From Tritrichomonas musculus (taxonomy: Eukaryota; Parabasalia; Tritrichomonadida; Tritrichomonadidae): DNA of 64,000 nucleotides. Shown in pieces: positions 40,401 through 47,866 of the stretch (positions are counted from its first letter, which is position 1; the number at the start of each line of letters is the position of its first letter). A program made the position numbers and the translations under genes. The notes below the pieces were generated by a model. The model did no database searches and was not told the DNA's origin. It saw only the letters and a list, made by a program, of their open reading frames with translations. Location: the NCBI GenBank assembly GCA_039105265.1, contig JAPFFF010000030.1, positions 434,001-498,000 on the forward strand. Direction: 5' to 3'.

Positions 40401-41252
40401 TATAATACAAAGGCTAAGCGTCAAGCAACTCCATTTAATGTATGGCTTATGCAGCAATTTAATAAGGATGTTGCCAATGTCGATTGGGATCGTGGTGAAT
40501 ATATATTGAAGAAATCCCAGGACTTGAATACTCTAGAAACTGCATATGGTGATCTCGGTCTTGGAAAGGCACGTATTAGTAAACGTTTATCACCTAACAG
40601 TTATTGGGCATCCCTGTTCTCTCACATATGGAAGATATTCTGGTCCAACAATACTTATAATAAGTATATCAAAATCAGGAAACTGACCAATTTTCTAACG
40701 GTATGCAACGCCATATATGTCTATTACTTTGACATTCCTATGAAACTAGCTGTTGAGAAAAAGTCTGCTAGAGGCAAATCATTCAACTACCCAGATTGGT
40801 CGAATTGGAGGAGTACTCATAAACAAACTTATCAAAAGGGTGTCGGTCCTAAGGTCCAAGCCTGGATTAAAATTATTGACAAGGCAATTAACCGTAAAAC
40901 TGGTGACCTAAAGAAAGGAGATGTACCCAATGAGCTTAGCGACATGTTAGATTTCGTAGAGGAAGTTGTATTTCAATGGGGATTTGGATATACATTCGAT
41001 GAGGGAATCGCTCCAGATACTAAAAATAAAACTTCATTTTATGGAAATCTAGTTACGTTCGCACGAACAGCCCCGCCAGCTGAATTGAAGAAAGCTCGCC
41101 AAGGATTTATTGATAACATCAATGCGTTAATCGAATATGAATTATACGGAGAGGGTAGTGGATATATTGAGATGAAAAACCAAAATAAGCTAGAAAGGGC
41201 CTCTAGGAAAAATAAAGCTATGCAATACAGTGTTACATATGAAGGTGAATAA
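37452..41252 (+). CDS. Large repeat protein with conserved C-terminal Polinton domain (element B)
   Basis: 1266 residues. The N-terminal two thirds hold helical modules around LLYVICGVSKEIIDNMIHVI, LEYLSSECGVTDEIIDNMIQ and LEYLSSKCDVSEEVINNIRH, separated by proline/serine/glutamate linkers (PSEVPSEVPIVAPQGDPSEV, GEDSGEDSGEDSGE) made of DNA tandem repeats. A region rich in Asp/Glu follows (about 760-800). The C-terminal ~400 residues match the 366-residue protein of element A, with LNGDRVDDIILVDKRGTPAI as the clearest block. Element B thus has the conserved domain fused to a long repetitive extension. A structural or virion-associated role is likely but unproven. Its ATG lies 18 bases from the divergent fibre start. 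Confidence 0.75.
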   Translation: MLSRIDNEVKSARDRNILKFIYTECKATDDIINAMIGVINDRNLYGDKVLSKFLELKRSWPNQGSDPIEVDQVERTKDRLSWRLREFQYELDNYLKNSEDPGKYEYYRNKVQNNNLRGTLKLLYVICGVSKEIIDNMIHVINNPDLYNDEIRQSLKNIDDMCNGFNRNNAGVKQTLKQRLKNDAETYFTNPNLYLKSQPKPPGDPIQEIQAKSLAKSQAKSLSIPLSEFPEVESPGEPQGDSSEVPSEVPSEVPIVAPQGDPSEVKYSAYRKLLEYLSSECGVTDEIIDNMIQVINNSDLYEDEIVNAIDGMRQDCVRTDFNDPRSVASLNNLLKLKASIYFRNPNKYLKPQGDSSEVPSEVPIVAPQPKPPRDPIVAPQPKPPQIPLSEFPEVESPGEPQGDSSEVPSEVPIEEPQGDPLVEPPGEDSGEDSGEDSGEDSGEEEDSSKVPYSKLLDYRKLLEYLSSKCDVSEEVINNIRHIIYYPDSYETEIVKAIGEMSQALVSTDFNNPSQVDKLKKRLTKYVETYFTNPNLYLISQPKPPITPQGDPIQEIQAKSLAKSQSIPLSEFPEVESPGDPSEVPIEDTPDYNANPNRQPVNPEFEEEEEEEAESQSMSNIFPEIGTRADRIDQDMAMLRTKRILPEDIIEVLPKYYRIADDPECAPRELNQFEIREVRDMVDDIIHNLDSIAEDRSLTIKTPKAEAEVSNIRRYINKIRVYEGIESDIEADFEKDVNRENTNNNIFSSPKEHMSHKTSKATKAIDDDDDGIIDIGGGEEDEDEGDTEVESESEAEAPTLAKYKYVRTPVKPPIVYGGKSLKEVPGSVHRPKSKYSKDTEYDYVRVPIESRSGLMGKRSGKDFANVKGHLDKFGNLALTADSSDFKKNFLHMVINGNFRVKYIPAAAARDTAEEYCLKHLDENGVPKYRLLPTNSIDPLGNNITDLNGDRVDDIILVDKRGTPAIVNGYKLVHASPYKKVWKTIYNTKAKRQATPFNVWLMQQFNKDVANVDWDRGEYILKKSQDLNTLETAYGDLGLGKARISKRLSPNSYWASLFSHIWKIFWSNNTYNKYIKIRKLTNFLTVCNAIYVYYFDIPMKLAVEKKSARGKSFNYPDWSNWRSTHKQTYQKGVGPKVQAWIKIIDKAINRKTGDLKKGDVPNELSDMLDFVEEVVFQWGFGYTFDEGIAPDTKNKTSFYGNLVTFARTAPPAELKKARQGFIDNINALIEYELYGEGSGYIEMKNQNKLERASRKNKAMQYSVTYEGE
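38040..39225. repeat. Coding tandem repeats GCGAAGTCCCTA and GGTGAAGACTCC
   Basis: Arrays of 12-base units encode SEVP and GEDS repeats. Larger duplicated segments (ATACCATTATCGGAGTTTCC occurs three times) show the linkers spread by duplication. Copy number probably varies between element copies. Confidence 0.85.
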
Positions 41253-41259
41253 ACATGTA

Positions 41260-42798
41260 CTATGGTTTGAATTGGTCAAAGAAATTCTCACGCTTTTGGC
41301 TGTGTTTGGATTTTATTTTTGTATTGCGTTTGCGCCTACGAGGTGGCTCGATTGCCTCTGGCTCTGGCTTGGCCTCTGGCTTGGCCTCTGGCTCAACTTC
41401 CTCCTCATATTGGGAACTCAGTTCCTGTTCACTATATTCATCACTGCGCTCAGGCGGCATTTCATACTCAAATGTGGTGTCCATGATATTACCCTTGAAT
41501 TGGGGTGTGAATTTCTCCCGATATGGTTTAAATGATTTACCGAATTTCACCGAACTGGAATGCTTTGGAACTGATACCCTAGATGATACTCTAGATGAAC
41601 GCTTAGGTGTTCTAGTATTGGAGTTGTCTTGAGATTCATATGAATACTGATCCCGATCGCGAGTTCTATCTCTAAGCCCTCTCTGTGAATCTACTTCATC
41701 CCCAGAGGGGCTGAGAGCTCGCGCATCATCACTGGAATACTCATCCCCGGAGAGGCTGAGAGGCTGTGCTGGATGTCCCTGCGATTGCCTCTGCGAATGC
41801 TTCAGCGAATGCTTCAGCTTCCGTCGTATATCAGTCATTGCGCGTTTCCCAACTCGATATTCTTGTAATGAACCATTTGTTTTTCGAGCAACAACGGATT
41901 TCGTCCCTGGTCTCTTATCGGTGGACATATATACCCCATTTGGGCTAACCTTTGGCTGATTTCGCACCTCATTATCCCTATATTCAGCTTCACGTGGGTC
42001 ATATGTATTTTGCTCATGATCGCTACTCTCACTAGCTTCATCACTCCTAGCACTCCTAACCTCATCCCCGGAGGGGCTGAGAGCTCGCGCATCACCCCCA
42101 AAGGGGTTGAGAGCTGTCGCATCATCACTGCTGTACTCATTGGATATAAGCTTTTTCCGAGGGTGATATGTTGTGTGCTTGTGATACCAATCTTTAATCC
42201 TTCGCTTGAATGGGGAAGTCTCATCATTGACCATAATCCTTTTACGAGGTGGGGATCTACCAAAAACCGCATCACTTGTGAATGAAAATTGTATGGGTTT
42301 TGGACCACTATCTGGCTGAGCTGTCTGATTCACCTGGAATAGCGGAAGTTGTTCAAAGCAATATATGGTTGGTAACAGTAATGGGTTTGAATAAACCGAT
42401 ATCTCGAACCCTATTGGGTGATCACCAGGTGATTTAGTTGTGTTTGCAAGAACTGTATCCTTGAAATATTTTCTGGGGTAGGCTATATATGAATTTGCTC
42501 TGAGTCTATTATTATTGGGTCCCCGAACTAGGATCATGCAATAATCATTCTTCGAGGCCACAAATTTGGATCTCCAGATGTATGTAGGGACCTCTTCATA
42601 CGAATTCATTGTGAATGTAGCTCCGACTTTATCAATCGTATAGTCATGAACGACTGGTGGTGGAACTAAATCACGTGGGAAATATAATTTGGTAACCTTA
42701 TCAACATCGAGATACACAGCTGATAAATATTTTGAGTACGGCAATTCGCGATATTGACCTGGTTTCATATTATAAACATCTAAGTATTCATCAAGCAT
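41260..42798 (-). CDS. 512-residue element B protein with disordered repeat-rich C-terminus
   Basis: Residues 1-165 look folded (YSKYLSAVYLDVDKVTKLYF, TYIWRSKFVASKNDYCMILV, GFEISVYSNPLLLPTIYC), beta-rich and possibly jelly-roll-like. The rest is polar and low complexity, with recurring DDARALSPSGDE units, serine/arginine stretches, a PEAKPEAKPEPEA run and a very basic end (RRRKRNTKIKSKHSQKR) that could bind DNA. The gene is absent from element A as far as I can see. It stands between the large repeat protein and the penton-like gene, in a virion gene neighbourhood. The start signal TTTATTTTTGGGTAAATG is the near twin of that of the element A penton-like gene. Confidence 0.65.
   Translation of the reverse strand: MLDEYLDVYNMKPGQYRELPYSKYLSAVYLDVDKVTKLYFPRDLVPPPVVHDYTIDKVGATFTMNSYEEVPTYIWRSKFVASKNDYCMILVRGPNNNRLRANSYIAYPRKYFKDTVLANTTKSPGDHPIGFEISVYSNPLLLPTIYCFEQLPLFQVNQTAQPDSGPKPIQFSFTSDAVFGRSPPRKRIMVNDETSPFKRRIKDWYHKHTTYHPRKKLISNEYSSDDATALNPFGGDARALSPSGDEVRSARSDEASESSDHEQNTYDPREAEYRDNEVRNQPKVSPNGVYMSTDKRPGTKSVVARKTNGSLQEYRVGKRAMTDIRRKLKHSLKHSQRQSQGHPAQPLSLSGDEYSSDDARALSPSGDEVDSQRGLRDRTRDRDQYSYESQDNSNTRTPKRSSRVSSRVSVPKHSSSVKFGKSFKPYREKFTPQFKGNIMDTTFEYEMPPERSDEYSEQELSSQYEEEVEPEAKPEAKPEPEAIEPPRRRKRNTKIKSKHSQKRENFFDQFKP
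41697..42140. repeat. CCCCGGAGGGG...GAGAGCTCGCGC repeats inside coding sequence
   Basis: Two clusters (41697-41765 and 42060-42140) contain several copies of CCCCRGAGGGGCTGAGAGCT or shortened forms. All read in the same frame as DDARALSPSGDE-like peptide. A related copy sits in the fibre gene at 35585-35620. Confidence 0.8.
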
Positions 42799-42813
42799 TT
42801 ACCCAAAAATAAA
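42796..42813 (-). promoter_or_regulatory. T-run/TAAATG start signal of the 512-residue gene
   Basis: Minus strand TTTATTTTTGGGTAAATG, ending in the start codon; one difference from the signal at 18603-18620 in element A. Confidence 0.6.
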
Positions 42814-42836
42814 CTCCTATATGGGCCATACGGTGG

Positions 42837-43169
42837 TCAATAGATTAGCAAGCATGATAGCACGAATGCATCGGGTTTTATCTCATTACCATACAGGTCT
42901 GTGAACCATATTTTGAAATCCCGCTTGGTCCTATTGAGCATCTCATATTTGCGATACTTGGTTTGCCGTCTGTTGGCTAGCATTATGAAGTGGTCACAGT
43001 ATGGGTCGAATTCTACAATATCCGAGTGTACCATCAAATCACCGATGATGGTCTTATTCAGGATAGCTCCCACATACTGCACTACGATGTACTTCTTATT
43101 GCGACTATATATGAAGTCCTCAGGTAGCTTAAACTCGGTGGTCTGTGTATGGAAATAGCGCTTTGGCAT
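42837..43169 (-). CDS. Small penton-like/minor capsid candidate (element B)
   Basis: 110 residues, the counterpart of 18252-18605 in element A. Conserved parts: VQYVGAILNKTIIGDLMVHS, the Tyr/Lys segment KYRKYEM, and the closing IWFTDLYGNEIKPDAFVLSC. The final strand pattern also resembles the end of the element C protein at 58201-58935. It lies three bases from the end of the integrase gene upstream, on the same strand, so the two may be co-transcribed; the 512-residue gene follows. As in A it is short for a complete single jelly roll. Confidence 0.6.
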   Translation of the reverse strand: MPKRYFHTQTTEFKLPEDFIYSRNKKYIVVQYVGAILNKTIIGDLMVHSDIVEFDPYCDHFIMLANRRQTKYRKYEMLNRTKRDFKIWFTDLYGNEIKPDAFVLSCLLIY

Positions 43170-43172
43170 TTA

Positions 43173-44402
43173 TTAGATAGCAAAGTACTGCTTATAGTCT
43201 TCACCTAGTGATGCATAATTGGGTGCCACGAATCGGGTATACATAATGGGGACAGTTACGGTAGCTCGCTCATCATCAGACTTAGGTATTCGACCAGTTG
43301 TGGTTTTGGTATACGGTACATAGAACGCAGTTCCTGCTTGATTATCATTATTCAACTGGAATCTATGATATGGCTTCAGCAGTTTGCATTCGACGTTCCC
43401 ATTATGGTATCTAATGAATTCGGCAATCTCATTGAACACACGCCTCTGCTTCTCATGCTTCTTCTCAGTTTTGGATGTATCGTAATGGACCAATATGATA
43501 TTGCCCTTGCGATAGCTCAGCAGTCCACCCATTTGCATATTATTTTTGACTCGACGTAGCCGCCGTTGGCAATCCCTGATGTATCTCCACTCCAAATCTG
43601 GGTTGTGCTGCATTTGATTGGGTGTGTAGTATATCCACTTTGGTTCCCTTGCTAGATACGGGTCATATTGGATTCCATCATCTCGGTAATTGGGATTGGG
43701 CATTCGTAGAGACCGATGTGGTGTGTTGTTATAGAAGTGGACCATCTGTTGCATCAGGTATGGGTCTCCAATCCGACGATTATCTAAACCAAATGCATTA
43801 CGGAGTGTCCTGATGGTTGCATCAACGATTTTGTGAGCGTTGTTGTGTTTGGATTTATCGACAATCACTGCATTGCGGTCAATCAACACATTTTTGGTAC
43901 CTCTATATTTATTTCTGGATGGATTGTAGCGGCCAAGTATATCAAGCACTTTGAGTAGGTTATTCTCACCATCGCATTTGATGGTATTGAATTTGAAGTC
44001 ATCATATTTCTCAAGAATGATTTTGGTGTATGCAGTCTTGATGGTATCAGCTAGTCTGTTCTTAAGTGGTTCCACAATTAGATACCGTGTGTTGACATTC
44101 ACCATGATGAGGTAAATGGTTTCATGGACTACCACGGACTCGGTTCCATCATCAGCCCTTGTGGTGTACTTCACAAACATCAAATCGACTTCCCAGCATC
44201 CGGGTTCCAATGAGAAATCCGGTTTTGAATAGGGACTGCATGATTTCAATTTGAAGTCCTTCACGAATGGCTCATGATGAGTTTCTGGGTTGATGATGAA
44301 CTGCGATGGGTCCAATTTCGATATCTTGGATTTGAATGGGTACTTGAGCAGCGAATTGTACTTATTGTCGAATATCTTGAACGATTTCCTGTTGTCAGTC
44401 AT
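43173..44402 (-). CDS. Retroviral-type integrase (element B)
   Basis: 409 residues. The core begins with CWEVDLMFVKYTT (first acidic site) and YLIMVNVNTRYLIVEPL, continues with IKCDGENNLL (second acidic site) and HKIVDATIRTLRNAF (third), then VHFYNNTPHRSL as in rve integrases. The triad reads Asp-Asp-Asp, as in element A. The C-terminus (YRKGNIILVHYDTSKTEKK ... ECKLLKPYHRFQLN) resembles an SH3-like DNA-binding tail. The N-terminal ~65 residues are short compared with A's. It would insert the element. It begins next to the right palindrome cassette under a T-run/TTAAATG signal. Confidence 0.85.
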   Translation of the reverse strand: MTDNRKSFKIFDNKYNSLLKYPFKSKISKLDPSQFIINPETHHEPFVKDFKLKSCSPYSKPDFSLEPGCWEVDLMFVKYTTRADDGTESVVVHETIYLIMVNVNTRYLIVEPLKNRLADTIKTAYTKIILEKYDDFKFNTIKCDGENNLLKVLDILGRYNPSRNKYRGTKNVLIDRNAVIVDKSKHNNAHKIVDATIRTLRNAFGLDNRRIGDPYLMQQMVHFYNNTPHRSLRMPNPNYRDDGIQYDPYLAREPKWIYYTPNQMQHNPDLEWRYIRDCQRRLRRVKNNMQMGGLLSYRKGNIILVHYDTSKTEKKHEKQRRVFNEIAEFIRYHNGNVECKLLKPYHRFQLNNDNQAGTAFYVPYTKTTTGRIPKSDDERATVTVPIMYTRFVAPNYASLGEDYKQYFAI

Positions 44403-44419
44403 TTAATGTGCAAAAATAG
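44400..44419 (-). promoter_or_regulatory. T-run/TAAATG start signal of the integrase gene
   Basis: Minus strand CTATTTTTGCACATTAAATG, ending in the start codon. Confidence 0.55.
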
Positions 44420-44426
44420 TGGTCTC

Positions 44427-44577
44427 AATCGGGACAGCAAAATTGCTGTTCCAGGAAATTAGTGGTTATCTCCATGAAATCTGGGTCTGGTAGAATTCTA
44501 CCACACCCTATATTTAGTGGTTATCTCCATGAAATCTGGGTCTGCGGGAAATCCCGTCGACCCAATATTTAGCGGTT
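44427..44577. repeat. Palindrome cassette, right copy (inverted)
   Basis: Inverted relative to 34811-34935. Contains GGGACAGCAA/TTGCTGTTCC (44431-44452), TGGTAGAATTCTACCA (44488-44503) and CGGGAAATCCCG (44545-44556). The spacer TGGTTATCTCCATGAAATCT occurs twice here and once in the left copy. It occupies the gap between the integrase start and the 3' end of the coiled-coil gene. Confidence 0.9.
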
Positions 44578-44802
44578 ATCGCTTGATAATTCAGCGAGCT
44601 CATTCTCGAGTTTGGCGACCTTCTCCTTCAGACTATTGATATCCTCAATCAGTGATTCACGAACGGCTAGTCCATTGCTACCCAGCATACCCCCTTTGAT
44701 GTTATTGAGGTGGCCCTTATACATATAGCACTTCTCCTTGAGATCGTGTTTGATGCGCTTAAGCTCTGGAATCTCCTTCTTGTATTCACCCAATTCAGTC
44801 AT
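44569..44802 (-). CDS. Small coiled-coil protein (element B)
   Basis: 77 residues with heptad-patterned leucines at both ends (LGEYKKEIPELKRIKHDLKE; SLKEKVAKLENELAELSSD) and a glycine-rich middle (LNNIKGGMLGSNGLA). It is likely a helical hairpin or coiled-coil dimer. No counterpart in element A was found by eye. Its 3' end runs into the palindrome cassette and its start is divergent from the next small gene, 34 bases apart, with a T-rich tract between. Function unknown. Confidence 0.6.
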   Translation of the reverse strand: MTELGEYKKEIPELKRIKHDLKEKCYMYKGHLNNIKGGMLGSNGLAVRESLIEDINSLKEKVAKLENELAELSSDNR

Positions 44803-44836
44803 TTAGATATGAAAAAAAGTGTTTTTTCAAGATTAA

Positions 44837-45064
44837 ATGTCATATGAGGAACGCCGTGTATTAAGAGATTCAAATGGGCTCACGTATTTCAATCACCTGG
44901 AACGTCACATGCGAAATAGGCGAACTATGAGTTGTACCAAACCCACAGTCCCAAAATATGAAGATAAGGGGTGTGTCGTGCATGACCCAATCATTAAGTC
45001 AACATCATCAACTCTACACCGCTCACTCAATCACCAGGTAATCCCAAATAATTCCAAGATCTAA
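44837..45064 (+). CDS. Small basic protein, function unknown (element B)
   Basis: 75 residues (MSYEERRVLRDSNGLTYFNH ... RHMRNRRTMSCTKP). Basic N-terminal half, serine/threonine-rich C-terminal half, two cysteines. The ATG follows TTTTTTCAAGATTAAATG, the typical start context of this element, which is the main reason to accept so short a gene. It is convergent with the next gene; the frames overlap by four bases at the stops. No homologue recognised. Confidence 0.45.
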   Translation: MSYEERRVLRDSNGLTYFNHLERHMRNRRTMSCTKPTVPKYEDKGCVVHDPIIKSTSSTLHRSLNHQVIPNNSKI

Positions 45065-45522
45065 TGCCTCAGGAGACTGTTCACTGCATCAGTACACTCA
45101 TTCACAGTACTGGTGAGCTGATTTATTTTTGTGGTGATCACGCTAATGGTGTTCTCCAGAGTGGTAATCCGTTTGGTGTATTCATCAACTGTTGACTGCA
45201 ATGCATTGATGTCAGCTCGAATGCTTGCCAATTGGATCTCCACCAGGTTGTCACTATCGGATGGCTTGGTGATCTTCTTGAGAAACACATTACTGGAGCC
45301 ATCCTTGCCAGTGCGTTTGGTAATCCTGTACTCGCATTCGGGTGTGATTATTTTGTAGGTTTTATTGAGGTAATTGGTGGTCTTCTCATTGAACATGTCC
45401 TTGTACTTCTGGTAGAACAGGTCGAACTCCTCTACTGAGTTGAACGTGCGTTGCTCCATCTTGTTATCATTAATAACCCTAATATCGCAATGCGCTATAT
45501 ATTTCATATTATCGCAATTCAT
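45061..45522 (-). CDS. Conserved coiled-coil protein (element B)
   Basis: 153 residues from ATG 45522 (MNCDNMKYIAHCD); longer frames would need a TTG start, and TATTTTTG lies just upstream of this ATG. Residues about 30-75 (SVEEFDLFYQKYKDMFNEKT ... YRITKRTGKDGSSNVFLKK) match the element A protein at 20762-21100. The C-terminal 70 residues are a long coil (IRADINALQSTVDEYTKRIT, LENTISVITTKINQLTSTV), longer than in A. It neighbours the amphipathic virion candidate in both elements. Probably a small structural protein. Confidence 0.65.
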   Translation of the reverse strand: MNCDNMKYIAHCDIRVINDNKMEQRTFNSVEEFDLFYQKYKDMFNEKTTNYLNKTYKIITPECEYRITKRTGKDGSSNVFLKKITKPSDSDNLVEIQLASIRADINALQSTVDEYTKRITTLENTISVITTKINQLTSTVNECTDAVNSLLRH

Positions 45523-45572
45523 TTCAAAACGGACAAAAATATATTCATATGTATGTGGATATTCTATGATGA

Positions 45573-45824
45573 TCAAACCTTGTCCAGTATGGATTTGCCT
45601 ATATCATTAGCTTTGCTTACGTAATTGAGTCCAGTGCTGATGGTGTCTACAACTGGTCCAACACCTGGTATGAAGTCGGCGATTGGCTTGATCCTATTGA
45701 TGATCCCCTTTCCAATATCAACTGCCCTTGGGAGGTTGCGGATGACAGTTTGAGCTGCATTCTTGAGCTTACTGCCGACGTTCTTGAAAGCGTTCTTAAT
45801 CTTCTTGAAGATGCCAATACCCAT
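45573..45824 (-). CDS. Small amphipathic virion candidate (element B)
   Basis: 83 residues from ATG 45824 (MGIGIFKKIKNAFKNVGSK); a further in-frame codon upstream would overlap the promoter zone. A strongly basic amphipathic N-terminal helix is followed by a second helix, a proline/glycine-rich hydrophobic patch (IADFIPGVGPVVDTISTGL) and a short tail. It is the counterpart of 20396-20710 in element A in layout and in its divergent pairing with the capsid gene. A membrane-active or internal capsid peptide is a reasonable guess. Confidence 0.55.
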   Translation of the reverse strand: MGIGIFKKIKNAFKNVGSKLKNAAQTVIRNLPRAVDIGKGIINRIKPIADFIPGVGPVVDTISTGLNYVSKANDIGKSILDKV

Positions 45825-45871
45825 TTGGTATATAAAAAAATGTGATTTCAAGCTTTTTTCCAAGATACAAA

Positions 45872-47824
45872 ATGAGATACAGGAACGAAAGAGCTCACAA
45901 TTTGAAATACGAGGTTGGGAATGTCAATGACACATTCCAGAAGATGCGAAATATCATCAATGTGAATGATGGTACCAGAAGCTTCTCATTTAGAACTGTC
46001 GATTGCCATGACCAGCCAGCCCCATTTCACCAAGGCCAGTACTCACAGATTTCATTAACACATCCCGACCACTTCATTAGCGATATCGACAAAGGCTTCC
46101 TCACATTCCACATCAAACTCGATTTGCAATTGAACACCGATTTGGCCAAATTGCAAGAGATCAATGATCCAAATAACTTCTATAAACTGTTTGTTGGATT
46201 CAAGTCCTCGAACCAATTGTTTGACAGGCTTGAGATTCTCCATAACAATGTCAATGTCGGATATCAGCAAAATGAATGCATTCGCGAGGGCTTCCTATAC
46301 TCGGTTTTGAAGCCAGAGACTGAGAAGATGCGCCGCAGATTCGTTCACAGCTTATGGGAGAACATCAGCAATTACAGCCAAACTCATGCTGGTTCATACG
46401 TTAATCTCAATAGCTTCAAGGATGGTGGTAAGACCACAACCGAATTCGACTTGAATGTACCATTTGATGACTTGCTTGCATTACAGGCATTCGACTTATT
46501 CCCCAACGGAATCATTGGTGATTTATCCATTAGATTCCAAGTCAGTCCAGCTGGTCTTGTTTGGGCTGCTATTGACCCATACACGGTTGCTGAAGCTAAG
46601 GCCTTCTTGGAAGACAATGATACCGTATCCCCAGAGGAACTCGACAAACTCAAACAAATCAAAGCACATGGACATCTCAAACACCAATTCACTCAAATCG
46701 GTAATGAGGCTATCATCCCAGGACCTGGTGATAATCCAAATCCACCATCTCCCGAACCAACACCAACTAAATATCAATTGAAGTATGAAGTTAGAGAACA
46801 ATATGTATCTGCATCTGGAGGTGATTTCGATGATCTGATTGAAAATTGTTCATTAATCTTTGCATTTACAGATGAAGAGTTTACTGAACTTGGAATTGAA
46901 AAGACTGATGATAATAAAGCAATTTGCCAAGCTCATTATACCAAAGAACATGGTAAATTACCTCAACCATCACATGCAGGTCATGTCTACGTCAATTTCG
47001 TATCTAAAACCGAAGCTAATAAATTGATGAGTGCTCATTACTCATCACAACCAGCAACACTCACTGTTAACCGAATGACCATCACTCTCTGTAAGTCCAA
47101 CATGCAAGGCTATGGTGTTTGTGAAGCCACTCGTGCAAGCATTGAATCCATATTACGTGAGGGCCTAGTAATCCCATCTCAAAAGGTCGATTACCATGCA
47201 TTCCCAATTGCAGCTGCCGCTAACGGAATCAAGTCTACATTGAATATCCCATTAATCAATGTCACAAGCATGTCATTGTTGTTCCCCAAGCATCACAATG
47301 ATTTGACTGTATTTGAGAATCCGGTTTACCAAAACTGCTTTTTGAATATTGGTGGTAAGAACTTCCCAGATGAGAATGTCAGTACCATTGGTGCCAGATT
47401 CTTCGAAAGTCAATTAACAGCTGGAGACCTCGATGGTATCACACTCCAATGTTCAAAGGAATTCGAAGATAGCTTCACCATGCCCAAGAACGATGAAAAT
47501 GGTGTCCGATATCGCAATACATTGAGTGATGCCACATCATTTGTATTCAATGTCCAAACTGAACGTGCATCTGCTGGATACTGTTATGATGGCTTAGATG
47601 GTGGCAAAGGCAATATCCAAATACAAGTCAATGGTCAACCAATATTCACTGGTGATAATGATACATATTACAAGATTATCGAACCAAGTGGAGCCATTGT
47701 TAGACCACCACCTGTACAACTCTGTTTATGCAGAGACACCTACTTCAAGCTCTCACTCGATGGCCTTGAATATATCGATGATGAATCACCAGCTGGCTCA
47801 CAAGTTGATCCAGAAATGGCATGA
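45872..47824 (+). CDS. Major capsid protein, double jelly-roll (element B)
   Basis: 650 residues from ATG 45872 (MRYRNERAHN). It aligns along its length with the element A capsid protein: FVGFKSSNQLFDRLE, VPFDDLLALQAFDLFPNGII, VIPSQKVDYHAFP, AAANGIKSTLNI, TIGARFFESQL, NDTYYKII. Between the two halves (about residues 290-395) it has an extra domain introduced by a proline-rich linker (GPGDNPNPPSPEPTPTK); A lacks it. That insert is AT-richer than its surroundings and could be an outward-facing tower. Such proteins form hexon-like trimers. It starts divergently from the amphipathic gene and is followed by the ARILSSE gene. Confidence 0.82.
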   Translation: MRYRNERAHNLKYEVGNVNDTFQKMRNIINVNDGTRSFSFRTVDCHDQPAPFHQGQYSQISLTHPDHFISDIDKGFLTFHIKLDLQLNTDLAKLQEINDPNNFYKLFVGFKSSNQLFDRLEILHNNVNVGYQQNECIREGFLYSVLKPETEKMRRRFVHSLWENISNYSQTHAGSYVNLNSFKDGGKTTTEFDLNVPFDDLLALQAFDLFPNGIIGDLSIRFQVSPAGLVWAAIDPYTVAEAKAFLEDNDTVSPEELDKLKQIKAHGHLKHQFTQIGNEAIIPGPGDNPNPPSPEPTPTKYQLKYEVREQYVSASGGDFDDLIENCSLIFAFTDEEFTELGIEKTDDNKAICQAHYTKEHGKLPQPSHAGHVYVNFVSKTEANKLMSAHYSSQPATLTVNRMTITLCKSNMQGYGVCEATRASIESILREGLVIPSQKVDYHAFPIAAAANGIKSTLNIPLINVTSMSLLFPKHHNDLTVFENPVYQNCFLNIGGKNFPDENVSTIGARFFESQLTAGDLDGITLQCSKEFEDSFTMPKNDENGVRYRNTLSDATSFVFNVQTERASAGYCYDGLDGGKGNIQIQVNGQPIFTGDNDTYYKIIEPSGAIVRPPPVQLCLCRDTYFKLSLDGLEYIDDESPAGSQVDPEMA

Positions 47825-47866
47825 GAAATATGGTATTAGTGGTAAAAATATTTTTGCACTTTGGAA

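Noticed and set aside
34811-44577. CRISPR-like array from the repeated palindromes
   Set aside because: Only two dispersed cassettes with three different palindromes each; no regular repeat-spacer series and no cas-like genes.
46384-46801. Alternative frames within B's capsid gene
   Set aside because: They overlap the well-supported capsid frame, which aligns with element A along its length.
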